This document shows positions 31,130-39,230 of a stretch of 39,231 nt of DNA, piece after piece (position 1 is the first letter of the stretch; every line of letters starts with the position of its first letter). The DNA comes from Sandaracinaceae bacterium (lineage in GTDB: Bacteria > Myxococcota_A > Polyangia > Polyangiales > Sandaracinaceae), in contig JAIBCE010000033.1 in assembly GCA_019694315.1 (NCBI GenBank), forward strand, positions 1 through 39,231, in the 5' to 3' direction. A model generated the notes under the pieces. It made no database searches and was not told where the DNA came from. It was given only the letters and a program-made list of their open reading frames with translations. A program made the translations under genes and the position numbers.

Positions 31130-31989
31130 CACCCGCCTGCTTTCAGGGCCTTGAAGGCCTCTTCCATCTCCTTCGTCGAGGGGCGCTGATCACTGAAGAT
31201 CGACCGACGCGCGAACTCGACGGCGAGCTCGGGCGTGTTGCCGCGCGCCGCGGCGAGGACTCCGTCCTTGATGCAGATGAGGTATCGGTGCTGGGCGTTG
31301 CCGACCATCTCGATCGCCGTGGCGATCGGGCCGATCACGCCGTAGCAGAGGAGAATGCCGAGGAAGGTTCCGACGAGGGCCGCCGCCACGTGGTGGCCGA
31401 TCTCCTCGGGGCCGCCGTCGAGGTGGGCCATCGTGATCACGATGCCGAGAACGGCCGCGACGATGCCCAGGCCCGGGAGCGCGTCGCCCGCGGTCCGGAT
31501 GAGGCCGATCGGCTGGTGCTCTTCCTCGTGCAGCGTCTCGAGATCCGCGTCGAAGAGGAGCACGAGATCCTCGGGGCTACAGCCATCCACGAGCTGACGC
31601 AGCGAGTCCGAGAGGAATTCCGCGGCGTGGTGATCCTTCAGCACGGCAGGGAATTTCTGGAAGAGGCTGCTCTTGTGCGGGTCGGCGACGTGCTGCTCGA
31701 GCGCGAGGACTCCGTCTCTCCTCATCACCTGGAAGAGGGAATAGAGACACTTGAGGAGCTCCACGTACTCGGGGCGCATGGGCGGTTTGCCCGTGAAGCC
31801 CTTCTTGAGCGCGTGGAGGATGCGCTTGAGCGCGCCTCCAGGGGCCGAGATGATGACGGTGCCGAGCGCGGCACCGGCGATCACCACGATCTCGTTCGGC
31901 TGGATGAGCACGTCGAACGGACCGCCCGCCATGGCGTAGCCGCCCAGGACTGCCGCGAACACCACGATGAGTCCGACGATGGTCGTCAT
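31129..31989 (-). CDS. motA: Flagellar motor stator protein MotA
   Basis: A 286-aa inner-membrane protein of the MotA/PomA family that forms the stator ion channel with MotB. Four membrane helices are visible: 1-18 (MTTIVGLIVVFAAVLGGYAM), ~32-50, ~168-190 and ~200-222. The conserved TAGDALPGLGIVAAVLGIV and AALVGTFLGILLCYGVIGP segments surround the channel. A large cytosolic loop (about 60-165) contacts FliG. The ATG at 31989 begins the family-typical N-terminus; upstream in-frame starts are not needed. The first gene of a four-gene leftward set, divergent from the GGDEF gene over 282 nt in which I saw no convincing promoter motif. Confidence 0.95.
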   Translation of the reverse strand: MTTIVGLIVVFAAVLGGYAMAGGPFDVLIQPNEIVVIAGAALGTVIISAPGGALKRILHALKKGFTGKPPMRPEYVELLKCLYSLFQVMRRDGVLALEQHVADPHKSSLFQKFPAVLKDHHAAEFLSDSLRQLVDGCSPEDLVLLFDADLETLHEEEHQPIGLIRTAGDALPGLGIVAAVLGIVITMAHLDGGPEEIGHHVAAALVGTFLGILLCYGVIGPIATAIEMVGNAQHRYLICIKDGVLAAARGNTPELAVEFARRSIFSDQRPSTKEMEEAFKALKAGG

Positions 31990-32271
31990 GCTCGTGGGCA
32001 GCGGACGTCGCGCATGATCCCTTGAGGACGCGCGTCGGCGACCCGCGCGGCGTGTGCGGAGAAGAGGCACAGACAGGGGCGAGTCCCGGGCGCGACAGGC
32101 TTGGAGAAGAGGTGGGTCCGGGACTGTGTCGGGTGGCAGGCACGACACACCGAGCCCTCGACGCGTCGGTCCGAGCCCTCTCCGGCGCGCCGCGCTCTTC
32201 GGGGGACGATCCGACGCGAGCCCCGTCGATCCGACTCAAGCGCAGGCCGCTCGCGTCCGCTGCCCCTTTCG

Positions 32272-33297
32272 ATGGAGCCGTTCTCGCTGCCACCGCTGTC
32301 GGATCGCGCTGCGCGGATCCTGCTCTGCATGGAGCGGGACCCGACGCGGGATCGCATCGCGGGCGTGCTCGAGGACGAGGGCCACGTCGTGTGCGCCATC
32401 GGGAGCCTCGACGGAATCCTCGAGACGGTGCGCCTGACCCTGCCCGATCTGGTGCTCCTCGCGATCGAGCTGCCCGACGGCTCGGGGCTCGAGGTGCTGG
32501 GCGATCTCCGGATGCTCGACCCCTTGCGGCTCATGTCGATCGGGCTCCTGGCCCCCCAGCCGCTCGACGAAGAGCTCGTGTCCCATTGCCTCCTGGGCGG
32601 CGCGGACGACGTGCTCGACCCGAGTCGTCTGCTCGAGCTCGCGGCCCGTGTGGCGGTGCAGCTGCGCAACCGACGCGACCGCGATCTGCTGCGGCGCGCG
32701 CAGAAGGAGCGGGTGCGGCTCATCGACGACATGCACACGGATCCCCTGACGGGCGTGGGCAATCGACGCGTCGCCGACGCGGCCCTGGCGGCCACGGTCG
32801 ACGACGACACGAGCACCCTCTTGCTGGTGATCGACATCGATCACTTCAAGCGCGTCAACGACACCTACGGACACGCCGCAGGCGACGACGTGCTCCGCGC
32901 CGTCGGCCGACGGCTCGGACGCCTCGCGCGCGACGGAGACGTCGTGGCGCGCTACGGCGGCGAGGAATTCATCGTCGTCATCCGCGACGCACCGGCCCCG
33001 ATCCACGGCGCGATCGCCGAGCGTTTCCACGCCGGAATTCGCTCGCTGCGCCTGCGATCTCCCACGGGGCCGCCCCGCGTGACCGTCTCGATCGGCGCGG
33101 TGTCGCTCGCCCCGCTGGGCGCCGAGTCCGAGCGGACGGGACGTCCGCGTACCCTCGAGGCGGTCTTCGAGGCCGCCGATCAATGCCTCTATCACGCGAA
33201 GCGAAGCGGCCGCGACCGCGTGGTCCACGTCCCCTTCGGACAACCGATCCGCCGTGAATCGGGCCGTCCCTCGGTGCCCGCGGAGCCCACCCCATGA
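32272..33297 (+). CDS. Diguanylate cyclase (GGDEF) with degenerate receiver domain
   Basis: A 341-aa soluble protein. The N-terminal receiver-like domain (~14-135) has Ala64 in LLAIELPDGSG where the phospho-acceptor Asp is expected, so normal phosphorylation is unlikely. The GGDEF domain (~155-320) has DPLTGVGNRR, LLLVIDIDHFKRVNDTYGH and the active motif YGGEEF (229-233). The product-inhibition site RDGD (RxxD) sits five residues before it. The enzyme should make c-di-GMP from GTP and be feedback-inhibited. It may be regulated by binding through the receiver-like domain rather than by a kinase. It is divergent from motA and its stop overlaps an ATG of the next frame (ATGA). Confidence 0.92.
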   Translation: MEPFSLPPLSDRAARILLCMERDPTRDRIAGVLEDEGHVVCAIGSLDGILETVRLTLPDLVLLAIELPDGSGLEVLGDLRMLDPLRLMSIGLLAPQPLDEELVSHCLLGGADDVLDPSRLLELAARVAVQLRNRRDRDLLRRAQKERVRLIDDMHTDPLTGVGNRRVADAALAATVDDDTSTLLLVIDIDHFKRVNDTYGHAAGDDVLRAVGRRLGRLARDGDVVARYGGEEFIVVIRDAPAPIHGAIAERFHAGIRSLRLRSPTGPPRVTVSIGAVSLAPLGAESERTGRPRTLEAVFEAADQCLYHAKRSGRDRVVHVPFGQPIRRESGRPSVPAEPTP

Positions 33298-33350
33298 GCG
33301 CGCGCACGACCTCGAACCCCACTCTCCAACGCCCCCTGGGAGGAGGCGCC

Positions 33351-34340
33351 ATGACCGAACAAGCCCCCCGAAGCGGCCCCGAGCCCGAGCCTCCGCGCAG
33401 CCCACGGCAGAGCGCTGCGATGAGCCCACCCATCAGCTTTCGCAGGACGAACGCGGGCGTGAGCCGCTTCGGTCAGACGCCCGTGCCTCGCGCGCCCTCG
33501 AGCGTGCTCGGCGAGCGACTGTCTTCGCCAGGGCAGGAGCTCGATCTCCTCGAGGCCACGCGCCAGCAGGTCCTCGGGCCCAAGGCCGATCTCCCCGTGC
33601 TCCCGGCCGTCGCGATGGAGGCGCTGCGCCTCGTGCGAAATCCACGCGTGCGCACCGACGAGCTGCTCGCGGTGGTCGAGCAGGATCCGCCCCTGGCCGC
33701 GCGCATCCTCGCGGTCGCGAATTCCTCGTTCTACGCGCGCGGAGCCTCGATCTCGGGCCTGCGGCACGCCGTCGTCCGGCTGGGCCTGCACACCCTGCGC
33801 GACGTCATCTACATGGCCGTCTACGCGAACACCGTCTTCGACGCCCCGGGCCTCGTCGACATCGTGCGCAGCACCTTCGATCACTGCGTCGTCGTCGCGC
33901 GCCTCTCGCAGCGTCTGGCCCCTCAGGTCGGCGTGGATCACGAGACCGCGTTCCTCGCGGGCCTGCTCCACGACGTCGGACGCGCCCGCTGCATCAAGGT
34001 CCTCGCGAAGATCCCACAGGCGAAGAACCGACCGCGCACGGAGCTCGAGTCGATCGCCGACAAGCTCCACGAGCCCGCAGGCGCAGCCCTCGCCACCGCG
34101 TGGAACCTACCGCCCGAGGTCGTCGAGGCCTGCGCGCACCACCACGAGCCGTCGTCCACCGTGGGCTCGCTGGTCTGCGCCGCGGACCTGCTCAGCCACT
34201 ACCTCGAGGAGCCCCCCACCGTGAGCCAGGCCGAGGTCGCGACCGCCATGTCGCGCATCGGGGTGTCCGCGGCGGAGGTCGAGGAGCTCGTCGAGCCCCT
34301 CAAGCGAGACATGGAGGCCCGCATCAGCACCGTCACCTGA
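33351..34340 (+). CDS. HDOD-domain protein
   Basis: A 329-aa cytosolic protein with a polar, proline-rich N-terminus (to ~70) and an HDOD domain at ~85-300: DLPVLPAVAMEALRLV, VVEQDPPLAARILAVANSSFY, SISGLRHAVVRLGLHTLRD, FLAGLLHDVGRARC and VEACAHHHEP. Unlike the HDOD protein at 26780-28507 it keeps an HD pair (LLHDVGR). The start 33351 has a near-perfect GGGAGGAGG ribosome binding site. A further in-frame ATG at 33294 overlaps the GGDEF stop (ATGA) and would add 19 residues; both may be used. Its position between a GGDEF gene and flagellin suggests a role in motility signalling. Confidence 0.86.
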   Translation: MTEQAPRSGPEPEPPRSPRQSAAMSPPISFRRTNAGVSRFGQTPVPRAPSSVLGERLSSPGQELDLLEATRQQVLGPKADLPVLPAVAMEALRLVRNPRVRTDELLAVVEQDPPLAARILAVANSSFYARGASISGLRHAVVRLGLHTLRDVIYMAVYANTVFDAPGLVDIVRSTFDHCVVVARLSQRLAPQVGVDHETAFLAGLLHDVGRARCIKVLAKIPQAKNRPRTELESIADKLHEPAGAALATAWNLPPEVVEACAHHHEPSSTVGSLVCAADLLSHYLEEPPTVSQAEVATAMSRIGVSAAEVEELVEPLKRDMEARISTVT

Positions 34341-34781
34341 GGCGCTCCGAGCCTCCACCAGCCCCGCGGCGCCCGGCCTCCCGGAGCCCGCGATCCCCCC
34401 GCCGCCGCGCCGTCGAGGCCGGCGGAGGACCCCCGCCCGATCGGCCGAAGTGGCCGATTCCATGGGCTGATCCGACCGTCCACGATGGGGCCCCGAGGCC
34501 CCTCCGAACGCGGCTCCTCGCGAGCCGCCCTCCCCGAGCTCCGACCCGCCTGGGCCTGGAGATCGGCACCGCCATGCCCTCGCCGACCCACCGGTCCGAG
34601 GGCGCTCCAGCGCTCGGGATCGCTCCGTCCTCGCGAAGGACCGGGGCGGGATCGTCATTTCCTCCTCAAGAGCCCTCGGCGCATGGCCGAAGCAAGGGTT
34701 GTCGACGGCGCAACGCGGAAGCGGGGGAGCCGGAGACGGTGGGCCAGGAAGGCCCATTCCATCGCTCAAGGAGGAGTGACC
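34341..34781. other. 441-nt non-coding region before the first flagellin, with two hairpins
   Basis: No gene seen. ATCGGCC/GGCCGAT forms a stem at about 34440-34458, possibly ending the HDOD message. TGGGCC/GGCCCA forms a stem at 34740-34756, just upstream of the flagellin ribosome binding site AAGGAGG (34768-34774), where it could affect translation. I found no convincing sigma28 or sigma54 promoter. Confidence 0.5.
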
Positions 34782-35621
34782 ATGATCAGCATCAACACCA
34801 ACGTCGCGGCGATCAACGCGCAGCGCAACCTCGGCCAGACCCAGACCCGTCTCGAGAGCAACTTCGGACGCCTCTCGACCGGCCTTCGCATCAACCGCTC
34901 GGCAGACGACGCCGCCGGCCTCGCGATCAGCGAGCGCCTCAAGTCGCAGGTGCGCTCCCTCGCGCAGGCAGAGCGCAACGCCAACGACGGCATCTCGCTC
35001 CTGCAGACGGCAGAGGGCGCCATGAACGAGGTCTCGGGCATCATCACGCGCATCCGCGAGCTCGCGGTGCAGTCCGCCAACGGCACGCTCGGCACGACCG
35101 ATCGCAGCTACATCGACAACGAGAAGACGGCGCTGCTCGCCGAGATCGACCGCATCGCGGCCTCGACCGACTTCAACGGCACGCAGCTCCTCAACGGCGG
35201 TGGCGCCGGCGTCTCCTTCACCTTCCAGATCGGCTCGCACGGCACGGCCGCCGACCGCATCACGGTCGCGATCACCGACATGACCACGGGCACGCTCGCG
35301 GCAGGTGGCCTCGGCGCCCTCGACCTCACCACGCAGGCCGGCTCGCAGACCGCCCTCGCGACGCTCGACACCGCCATCGACGACGTCTCGACGGCACGCG
35401 CCAACCTCGGCGCCGCGCAGAACCGACTGACCATCACCATCGCGAACCTCGGCAACGCTCGCGAGAACCTCTCGGCCGCGAACTCGCGCATCCGCGACGT
35501 CGACGTGGCGGCGGAGACGGCGGAGATGACCCGCAACAACATCCTCTCGCAGTCCGGCATCGCCGTGCTGGCGCAGGCGAACCAGATGCCGACGATGGCG
35601 CTCAAGCTCCTCCAGGGCTGA
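34782..35621 (+). CDS. fliC: Flagellin, short form (first copy)
   Basis: A 279-aa flagellin with the conserved D0/D1 ends: N-terminus MISINTNVAAINAQRNLG, LSTGLRINRSADDAAGLAIS, NDGISLLQTAEGAMNE; C-terminus LSAANSRIRDVDVAAETAEM, NNILSQSGIAVLAQANQMP, ending LKLLQG. The central variable domains D2/D3 are nearly absent, giving a minimal filament subunit. A very strong AAGGAGGA ribosome binding site precedes the ATG, as expected for an abundant protein. It is followed by a 13-bp stem-loop. A second flagellin lies 480 nt downstream and is clearly a paralogue. Expression is expected from sigma28, although no such box is evident upstream. Confidence 0.97.
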   Translation: MISINTNVAAINAQRNLGQTQTRLESNFGRLSTGLRINRSADDAAGLAISERLKSQVRSLAQAERNANDGISLLQTAEGAMNEVSGIITRIRELAVQSANGTLGTTDRSYIDNEKTALLAEIDRIAASTDFNGTQLLNGGGAGVSFTFQIGSHGTAADRITVAITDMTTGTLAAGGLGALDLTTQAGSQTALATLDTAIDDVSTARANLGAAQNRLTITIANLGNARENLSAANSRIRDVDVAAETAEMTRNNILSQSGIAVLAQANQMPTMALKLLQG

Positions 35622-35633
35622 GCAGGTGAAGAC

Positions 35634-35673
35634 GCGGTCACGCAGGACGCGACGACGAACCCTGCGTGACCGC
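35634..35673 (+). terminator. Strong stem-loop after the first flagellin gene
   Basis: GCGGTCACGCAGG (35634-35646) pairs perfectly with CCTGCGTGACCGC (35661-35673), leaving a 14-nt loop. It starts 13 nt after the stop. It could end transcription or stabilise the flagellin message; no T-run follows. Confidence 0.65.
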
Positions 35674-36101
35674 GACGAGGACGCGGGCGAAGACCTCTCG
35701 CCTGCACCGCCGACGGGCACGAGCCCGAAGCGGACACTCCGAGCTGACGACGAAGACTCTCCTGGAAGAACCCCACGAATGTCGCTCTCCACTGCCACTC
35801 TCGACCATCTCCCCAGCTCGACTGGCTGGATGTTCTCGGGCGGCGACTCCCGGACACGCGATGAACGTGCTCGAGCCCATGACGCTCTCGACTGACACTC
35901 TCCCGGAGACACTGACACCTACGACTACAGTGTAAGACAAAACCAACACTCCTCCCCAAGTACCACTCAGCTTCTCTGCGACGTGTGTCGAGAGTGCCAG
36001 TGGAGACTGCGAGAGTGCCAGTCATGGACTGACACTCTCCCAGTCTGGCTCCGAGTCAGGTTGACTCCGAGTCTCGACTGACATTCTCAAGGAGGAGAGT
36101 C
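35674..36101. promoter_or_regulatory. Leader of the second flagellin with clustered 13-bp direct and inverted motifs
   Basis: This non-coding stretch is visibly poorer in GC than its surroundings. The motif GACTGACACTCTC occurs at 35890-35902 and 36027-36039, with close variants at 35790-35802 and 36076-36088. Inverted copies (GAGAGTGCCAGTS) lie at 35990-36002 and 36011-36023. The inverted copy at 36011-36023 and the direct copy at 36027-36039 form a near-perfect hairpin with only ATG between. CTCCGAGTC is also doubled at about 36050-36073. The last motif ends at the AAGGAGG ribosome binding site. Multiple regulator sites or an RNA switch are possible. No standard promoter could be fixed. Confidence 0.6.
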
Positions 36102-36926
36102 ATGGCCATCAGCGTCGGAACGAACACTCAGTCTCTCAATGCGCAGCGCGCCCTCTCGGTCACGCAGGGTCGCCTCGGCGGCAACCTCGCGAAGCTGTCC
36201 ACGGGCATGCGCATCAACACTGCCGGCGACGACGCAGCGGGTCTCGCCATCAGCGAGCGCTTCAAGGCACAGATTCGCTCGCTCGCTCAGGCAGAACGCA
36301 ACGCCAACGACGGCATCTCGCTGACGCAGACGGCCGAGGGCGCGATGAACGAGATCAGCGGAGCGCTCACGCGCATGCGTGAGCTGGCCGTCCAGGCCTC
36401 GAACGGAACCCTCGCGACGGCGGATCGCGGCTTCATCGACAACGAGGCGCAGGACCTCGTGTCGGAGATCGACCGCATCTCGAACGTCACCGAGTTCAAC
36501 GGCGCCAAGCTCCTCGACGGAAGCTTCAACGCGGACATGCAGGTCGGCACGAAGGACACGACGGACGACCGCATCAACATCACGATCGCGCAGAACGACT
36601 TCGCGACCCTCGCGGGCGGCACGATCGACCTCTCCACGGCCACGGGCGCGCAGGCCGCGCTCACCACCCTCGACACCGCGATCGACGCGGTCTCGACGAA
36701 CCGAGCCGGGCTCGGCACCATCCAGAACCGCCTCCAGGTCTCGATCTCGAACCTCGGCTCGGCGCGCGAGAACATCTCGGCCGCGAACTCGCGCATCCGT
36801 GACGTGGACGTCGCGTCGGAGACGGCGGAGATGACCCGGAACAACATCCTCATGCAGGCCGGCGTCTCCGTGCTGGCGCAGGCGAACCAGGCCCCGTCGG
36901 TGGCACTGTCCCTGCTTCGCGGTTGA
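36102..36926 (+). CDS. fliC: Flagellin, short form (second copy)
   Basis: A 274-aa flagellin paralogous to the gene at 34782. The conserved ends include MAISVGTNTQSLNAQRALS, LSTGMRINTAGDDAAGLAIS, NDGISLTQTAEGAMNEISGA and C-terminal ISAANSRIRDVDVASETAEM, NNILMQAGVSVLAQANQAPS. The centre differs more strongly and the D2/D3 region is again minimal. AAGGAGG lies 6 nt upstream of the ATG. Its upstream region is unlike that of the first copy, so the two are probably regulated differently, for instance for different filament zones. A 12-bp terminator hairpin follows. Confidence 0.97.
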   Translation: MAISVGTNTQSLNAQRALSVTQGRLGGNLAKLSTGMRINTAGDDAAGLAISERFKAQIRSLAQAERNANDGISLTQTAEGAMNEISGALTRMRELAVQASNGTLATADRGFIDNEAQDLVSEIDRISNVTEFNGAKLLDGSFNADMQVGTKDTTDDRINITIAQNDFATLAGGTIDLSTATGAQAALTTLDTAIDAVSTNRAGLGTIQNRLQVSISNLGSARENISAANSRIRDVDVASETAEMTRNNILMQAGVSVLAQANQAPSVALSLLRG

Positions 36927-36953
36927 TCCCGAGTCGGCTCCTCTCGCAGCCGG

Positions 36954-36981
36954 CCCCGACGTAGGTCCCCCTACGTCGGGG
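36954..36981 (+). terminator. Terminator hairpin after the second flagellin gene
   Basis: CCCCGACGTAGG (36954-36965) pairs perfectly with CCTACGTCGGGG (36970-36981) around a TCCC loop, 28 nt after the stop codon and ahead of fliD. The following sequence is not T-rich. Confidence 0.75.
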
Positions 36982-37075
36982 TCGATGCGTTGGTCCGTCC
37001 GCCATCCCGCGCGCGGCGCGCTCGCCGCGTAAGATCCCTAGTTTCCTCGGTTTTCCCCCCACGGAGGCCCTCGCC

Positions 37076-38413
37076 ATGGTCAGCTTCAGCGGTCTCGCCA
37101 CCGGCCTCGACACCAGCACCATCATCAGCCAGCTCGTGAAGGCGGAGAGCGCCCCGATCGACCGTCTGACCGCGAAACAGACGGTGATCGACGCCAAGAG
37201 CAAGAAGCTCACGACGCTGCGCACCAAGCTCGACGACCTGCGCAACGCGGCCCTGGCGCTCGACACGCGCAAAGAGGCCCTCCCGGTGGCCGTCTCGAGC
37301 AGCAACACGAGCCGCGTGACCGCGACCGTGACGGGCGGCACGAGCCCGACGAGCTTCGAGATCGAGGTGCAGAGCCTCGCGAAGGGCTCGCGAACCTACT
37401 CGAATTCCTTCGCTTCCAGCGGCGCGTCGGGCCTCTTCGGCACCGGCTCGCTCGAGATCACGACGTCCTCGGGCACCACCTCGATCGCGGTCGATGGGAG
37501 CGACTCGCTCACCTCGGTGCAGCGCAAGATCGAGGCGCTGGGCCTGCCGCTCACCACGAGCATCCTGAACGACGGCGCGGGCTACCGGCTCCAGATCGCC
37601 GGGACGGGCGTCGGGACCGCCAACGCGGTGACGGTGAACGAGGTGGGTTTGACGCTCGGGCTGAACGAGCCCGGCAACGTGAAGTCCGTGGCGTCGGACG
37701 CCCGCTTCCTCCTCGACGGCATCCCGATGACCCGCGGCTCGAACACCGTCGAGAACGCGTTCCCGGGCGTCACGCTGGAGCTCGAGTCGGAGTCGCCCAC
37801 GGGCGAGAAGACCACCATCGGCGTCACGCGCGACAGCGCGACGCTCACGGCCGCCGTGAAGAAGATGGTCGACGCGTTCAACGCGGTGAACACCTTCGTC
37901 CAGGGCGAGTCGTCCTGGACGGGCAACCAGAAGCCGCTCGACTCGCTGAGCGGCGACTCGACGCTCCGCTCCGTGCAGAGCCGCCTGCGCAACGCCCTCA
38001 TCGCCCCCGTCTCGGGCGCGACGGGCGCGCACACGACCGTCGCGAGCCTGGGCATCTCCCTCCAGCGCGATGGCTCGCTCCAGCTCGACTCGGCCAAGCT
38101 CGCCGCGGCCCTGGCCTCCGACCCGGAGGGCGTCGCCACGGTCCTCGGTCAGGACGGCACCGGCGCCATGGCCCTGCTCGCCGAGCAGGCCGACTACTTC
38201 ACCGACTCGTCCACGGGCGCCATCACCTCGCGCCTCACGTCGATGAAGAACGAGCGTCGACGCATCGACGACCAGATCACCAACATGCAGGCGCGGATCG
38301 ACAAGTACCAGGCGCAGCTCGTGAAGCAGTACGCGACGCTCGAGCAGACCATCTCCGGCCTCCAGAACCAGGGCTCGGCGCTCACGGCCGCCCTCTCGAG
38401 CTTGTCCAAGTGA
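37076..38413 (+). CDS. fliD: Flagellar filament cap protein FliD (hook-associated protein 2)
   Basis: A 445-aa secreted protein that caps the filament tip and assists flagellin folding. The N-terminus is typical (MVSFSGLATGLDTSTIISQL, VKAESAPIDRLTAKQTVID). FliD_N is at ~1-100, the middle domain contains a Hook_IN-like segment (VTVNEVGLTLGLNEPG), and FliD_C at ~220-440 ends with a coiled coil (RLTSMKNERRRIDDQITNMQ, YATLEQTISGLQNQGSALTA). CGGAGG lies about 9 nt before the ATG. A TAAGAT hexamer at 37030-37035 could be a -10 element of its own promoter after the flagellin terminator. It is followed by fliS. Confidence 0.96.
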   Translation: MVSFSGLATGLDTSTIISQLVKAESAPIDRLTAKQTVIDAKSKKLTTLRTKLDDLRNAALALDTRKEALPVAVSSSNTSRVTATVTGGTSPTSFEIEVQSLAKGSRTYSNSFASSGASGLFGTGSLEITTSSGTTSIAVDGSDSLTSVQRKIEALGLPLTTSILNDGAGYRLQIAGTGVGTANAVTVNEVGLTLGLNEPGNVKSVASDARFLLDGIPMTRGSNTVENAFPGVTLELESESPTGEKTTIGVTRDSATLTAAVKKMVDAFNAVNTFVQGESSWTGNQKPLDSLSGDSTLRSVQSRLRNALIAPVSGATGAHTTVASLGISLQRDGSLQLDSAKLAAALASDPEGVATVLGQDGTGAMALLAEQADYFTDSSTGAITSRLTSMKNERRRIDDQITNMQARIDKYQAQLVKQYATLEQTISGLQNQGSALTAALSSLSK

Positions 38414-38466
38414 GCTCCGACGACCGCCACGAGCCCCTCGAGATCGCGCCCAGCGTGGTCTCGTTT

Positions 38467-38479
38467 GACCTTCAAGGTC
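38467..38479. promoter_or_regulatory. Perfect palindrome between fliD and fliS
   Basis: GACCTT-C-AAGGTC is a perfect 13-nt palindrome overlapping the -35 part of a sigma28-like promoter at 38472-38498. It could be an operator. Confidence 0.4.
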
Positions 38480-38498
38480 GGCGAAATGCAGCCGATAG
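38472..38498 (+). promoter_or_regulatory. Sigma28-like promoter candidate for fliS
   Basis: TCAAGGTC, 11 nt, then GCCGATAG. Compared with the enterobacterial sigma28 consensus TAAAGTTT-N11-GCCGATAA this gives 5/8 and 7/8 matches with exact spacing. The -10 box ends 10 nt before the fliS ATG, so the transcript would have almost no leader. Confidence 0.5.
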
Positions 38499-38508
38499 CG
38501 AGAGCACG

Positions 38509-38880
38509 ATGTCGTTCGCAGCGATTCAATACCAACAGACGAGGGTGAGCACCGCGAGCCCCGTCCAGGTCGTCATCTCGCTCTACGAGGGGGCCATTCG
38601 CTTCCTCAAGGAGGCGATCCTGGCCCAGGGCGCCCACGAGCTCGGTCGACGCGGCGTGGCGCTCTCGCGCGCCCACGCGATCGTCACCGAGCTGCGGGTC
38701 ACCCTCGACCACGATCGTGCGCCCGAGCTCTCGGCGCAGCTCGATGGCCTCTACGACTTCGTCATCGATCGGATCAACGCCGCCACGCGCGGTGGGGATG
38801 CAGCGTTGGTCGAGCCCGCGCTCCGCGTGCTCACGAGCCTGCACAGCGCTTGGGTGGAGATCTCGAGGAGGTCCGTATGA
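38509..38880 (+). CDS. fliS: Flagellin export chaperone FliS
   Basis: A 123-aa helical cytosolic chaperone that binds the C-terminal tail of flagellin and stops early polymerisation. The N-terminus MSFAAIQYQQTRVSTASPVQ is the family pattern (YQQ-x-x-V-x-T-A-S-P), followed by VVISLYEGAIRFLKEA, a helix with ELSAQLDGLYDFVIDRINAA, and a final LTSLHSAWVEISRR. ATG 38509 is chosen for this fit; an in-frame start at 38410 would add 33 unusual residues overlapping the end of fliD. It overlaps the next gene by ATGA. Confidence 0.93.
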   Translation: MSFAAIQYQQTRVSTASPVQVVISLYEGAIRFLKEAILAQGAHELGRRGVALSRAHAIVTELRVTLDHDRAPELSAQLDGLYDFVIDRINAATRGGDAALVEPALRVLTSLHSAWVEISRRSV

Positions 38881-39230
38881 GTGGCGTCTTCCCGTCGGTG
38901 CGTGGGCTCGTCGAAGAGCTCGAGTCCCTCGCCAACGCGCTCCCGAAGGAGCCGTCGCTCGATCAGCTCGTCCAGTACGTCGAGGACCGCGCGCACGCGG
39001 CCGAGGCGCTCGCGAGCCTCGACCCGATCGGCCTCTCGGCCACCGAGAAGCGCGGGCTGGCCGAGCGCCTGAAGAAGATCCTCGACCGCGATCAGGCGCT
39101 CGTCGTCGCGCTCTTCGCGCGCAAGGAAGACCTCGCCGCGCGCATCTCGTCGCTGCCCGCCGCGCGTCGCACGGCCAAGGGCTACGGCACGCCGCGCGCG
39201 GGCACACGCATGCTGCGCAAGGTCGCCTGA
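38877..39230 (+). CDS. FliT-like small helical protein downstream of fliS
   Basis: A 117-aa protein, largely alpha-helical and charged (LVEELESLANALPKEPSLDQ, LAERLKKILDRDQALVVALF, ARKEDLAARISSL), with a basic tail (RAGTRMLRKVA). Size, helical make-up and position directly after fliS (ATGA overlap) match FliT, the chaperone of the cap protein FliD, although I see no definite sequence signature. The gene is complete and ends one base before the window edge. It could also be another flagellar chaperone. Confidence 0.65.
   Translation: MSGVFPSVRGLVEELESLANALPKEPSLDQLVQYVEDRAHAAEALASLDPIGLSATEKRGLAERLKKILDRDQALVVALFARKEDLAARISSLPAARRTAKGYGTPRAGTRMLRKVA

Noticed and set aside
34453..34460. GCCGATTC as a sigma28 -10 box for the first flagellin
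   Set aside because: It is one arm of a hairpin, has no TAAA-like -35 at the right distance and lies over 300 nt from the start codon.
34684..34699. GG-N10-GC spacing (AGGGTTGTCGACGGC) before the first flagellin as a sigma54 promoter
   Set aside because: Only the dinucleotides match; the flanking -24 and -12 bases do not resemble TGGCAYG or TTGCW.
35785..36095. CRISPR array
   Set aside because: The repeated motif is only 13 bp, occurs in both orientations and at irregular spacing; no cas genes are present.
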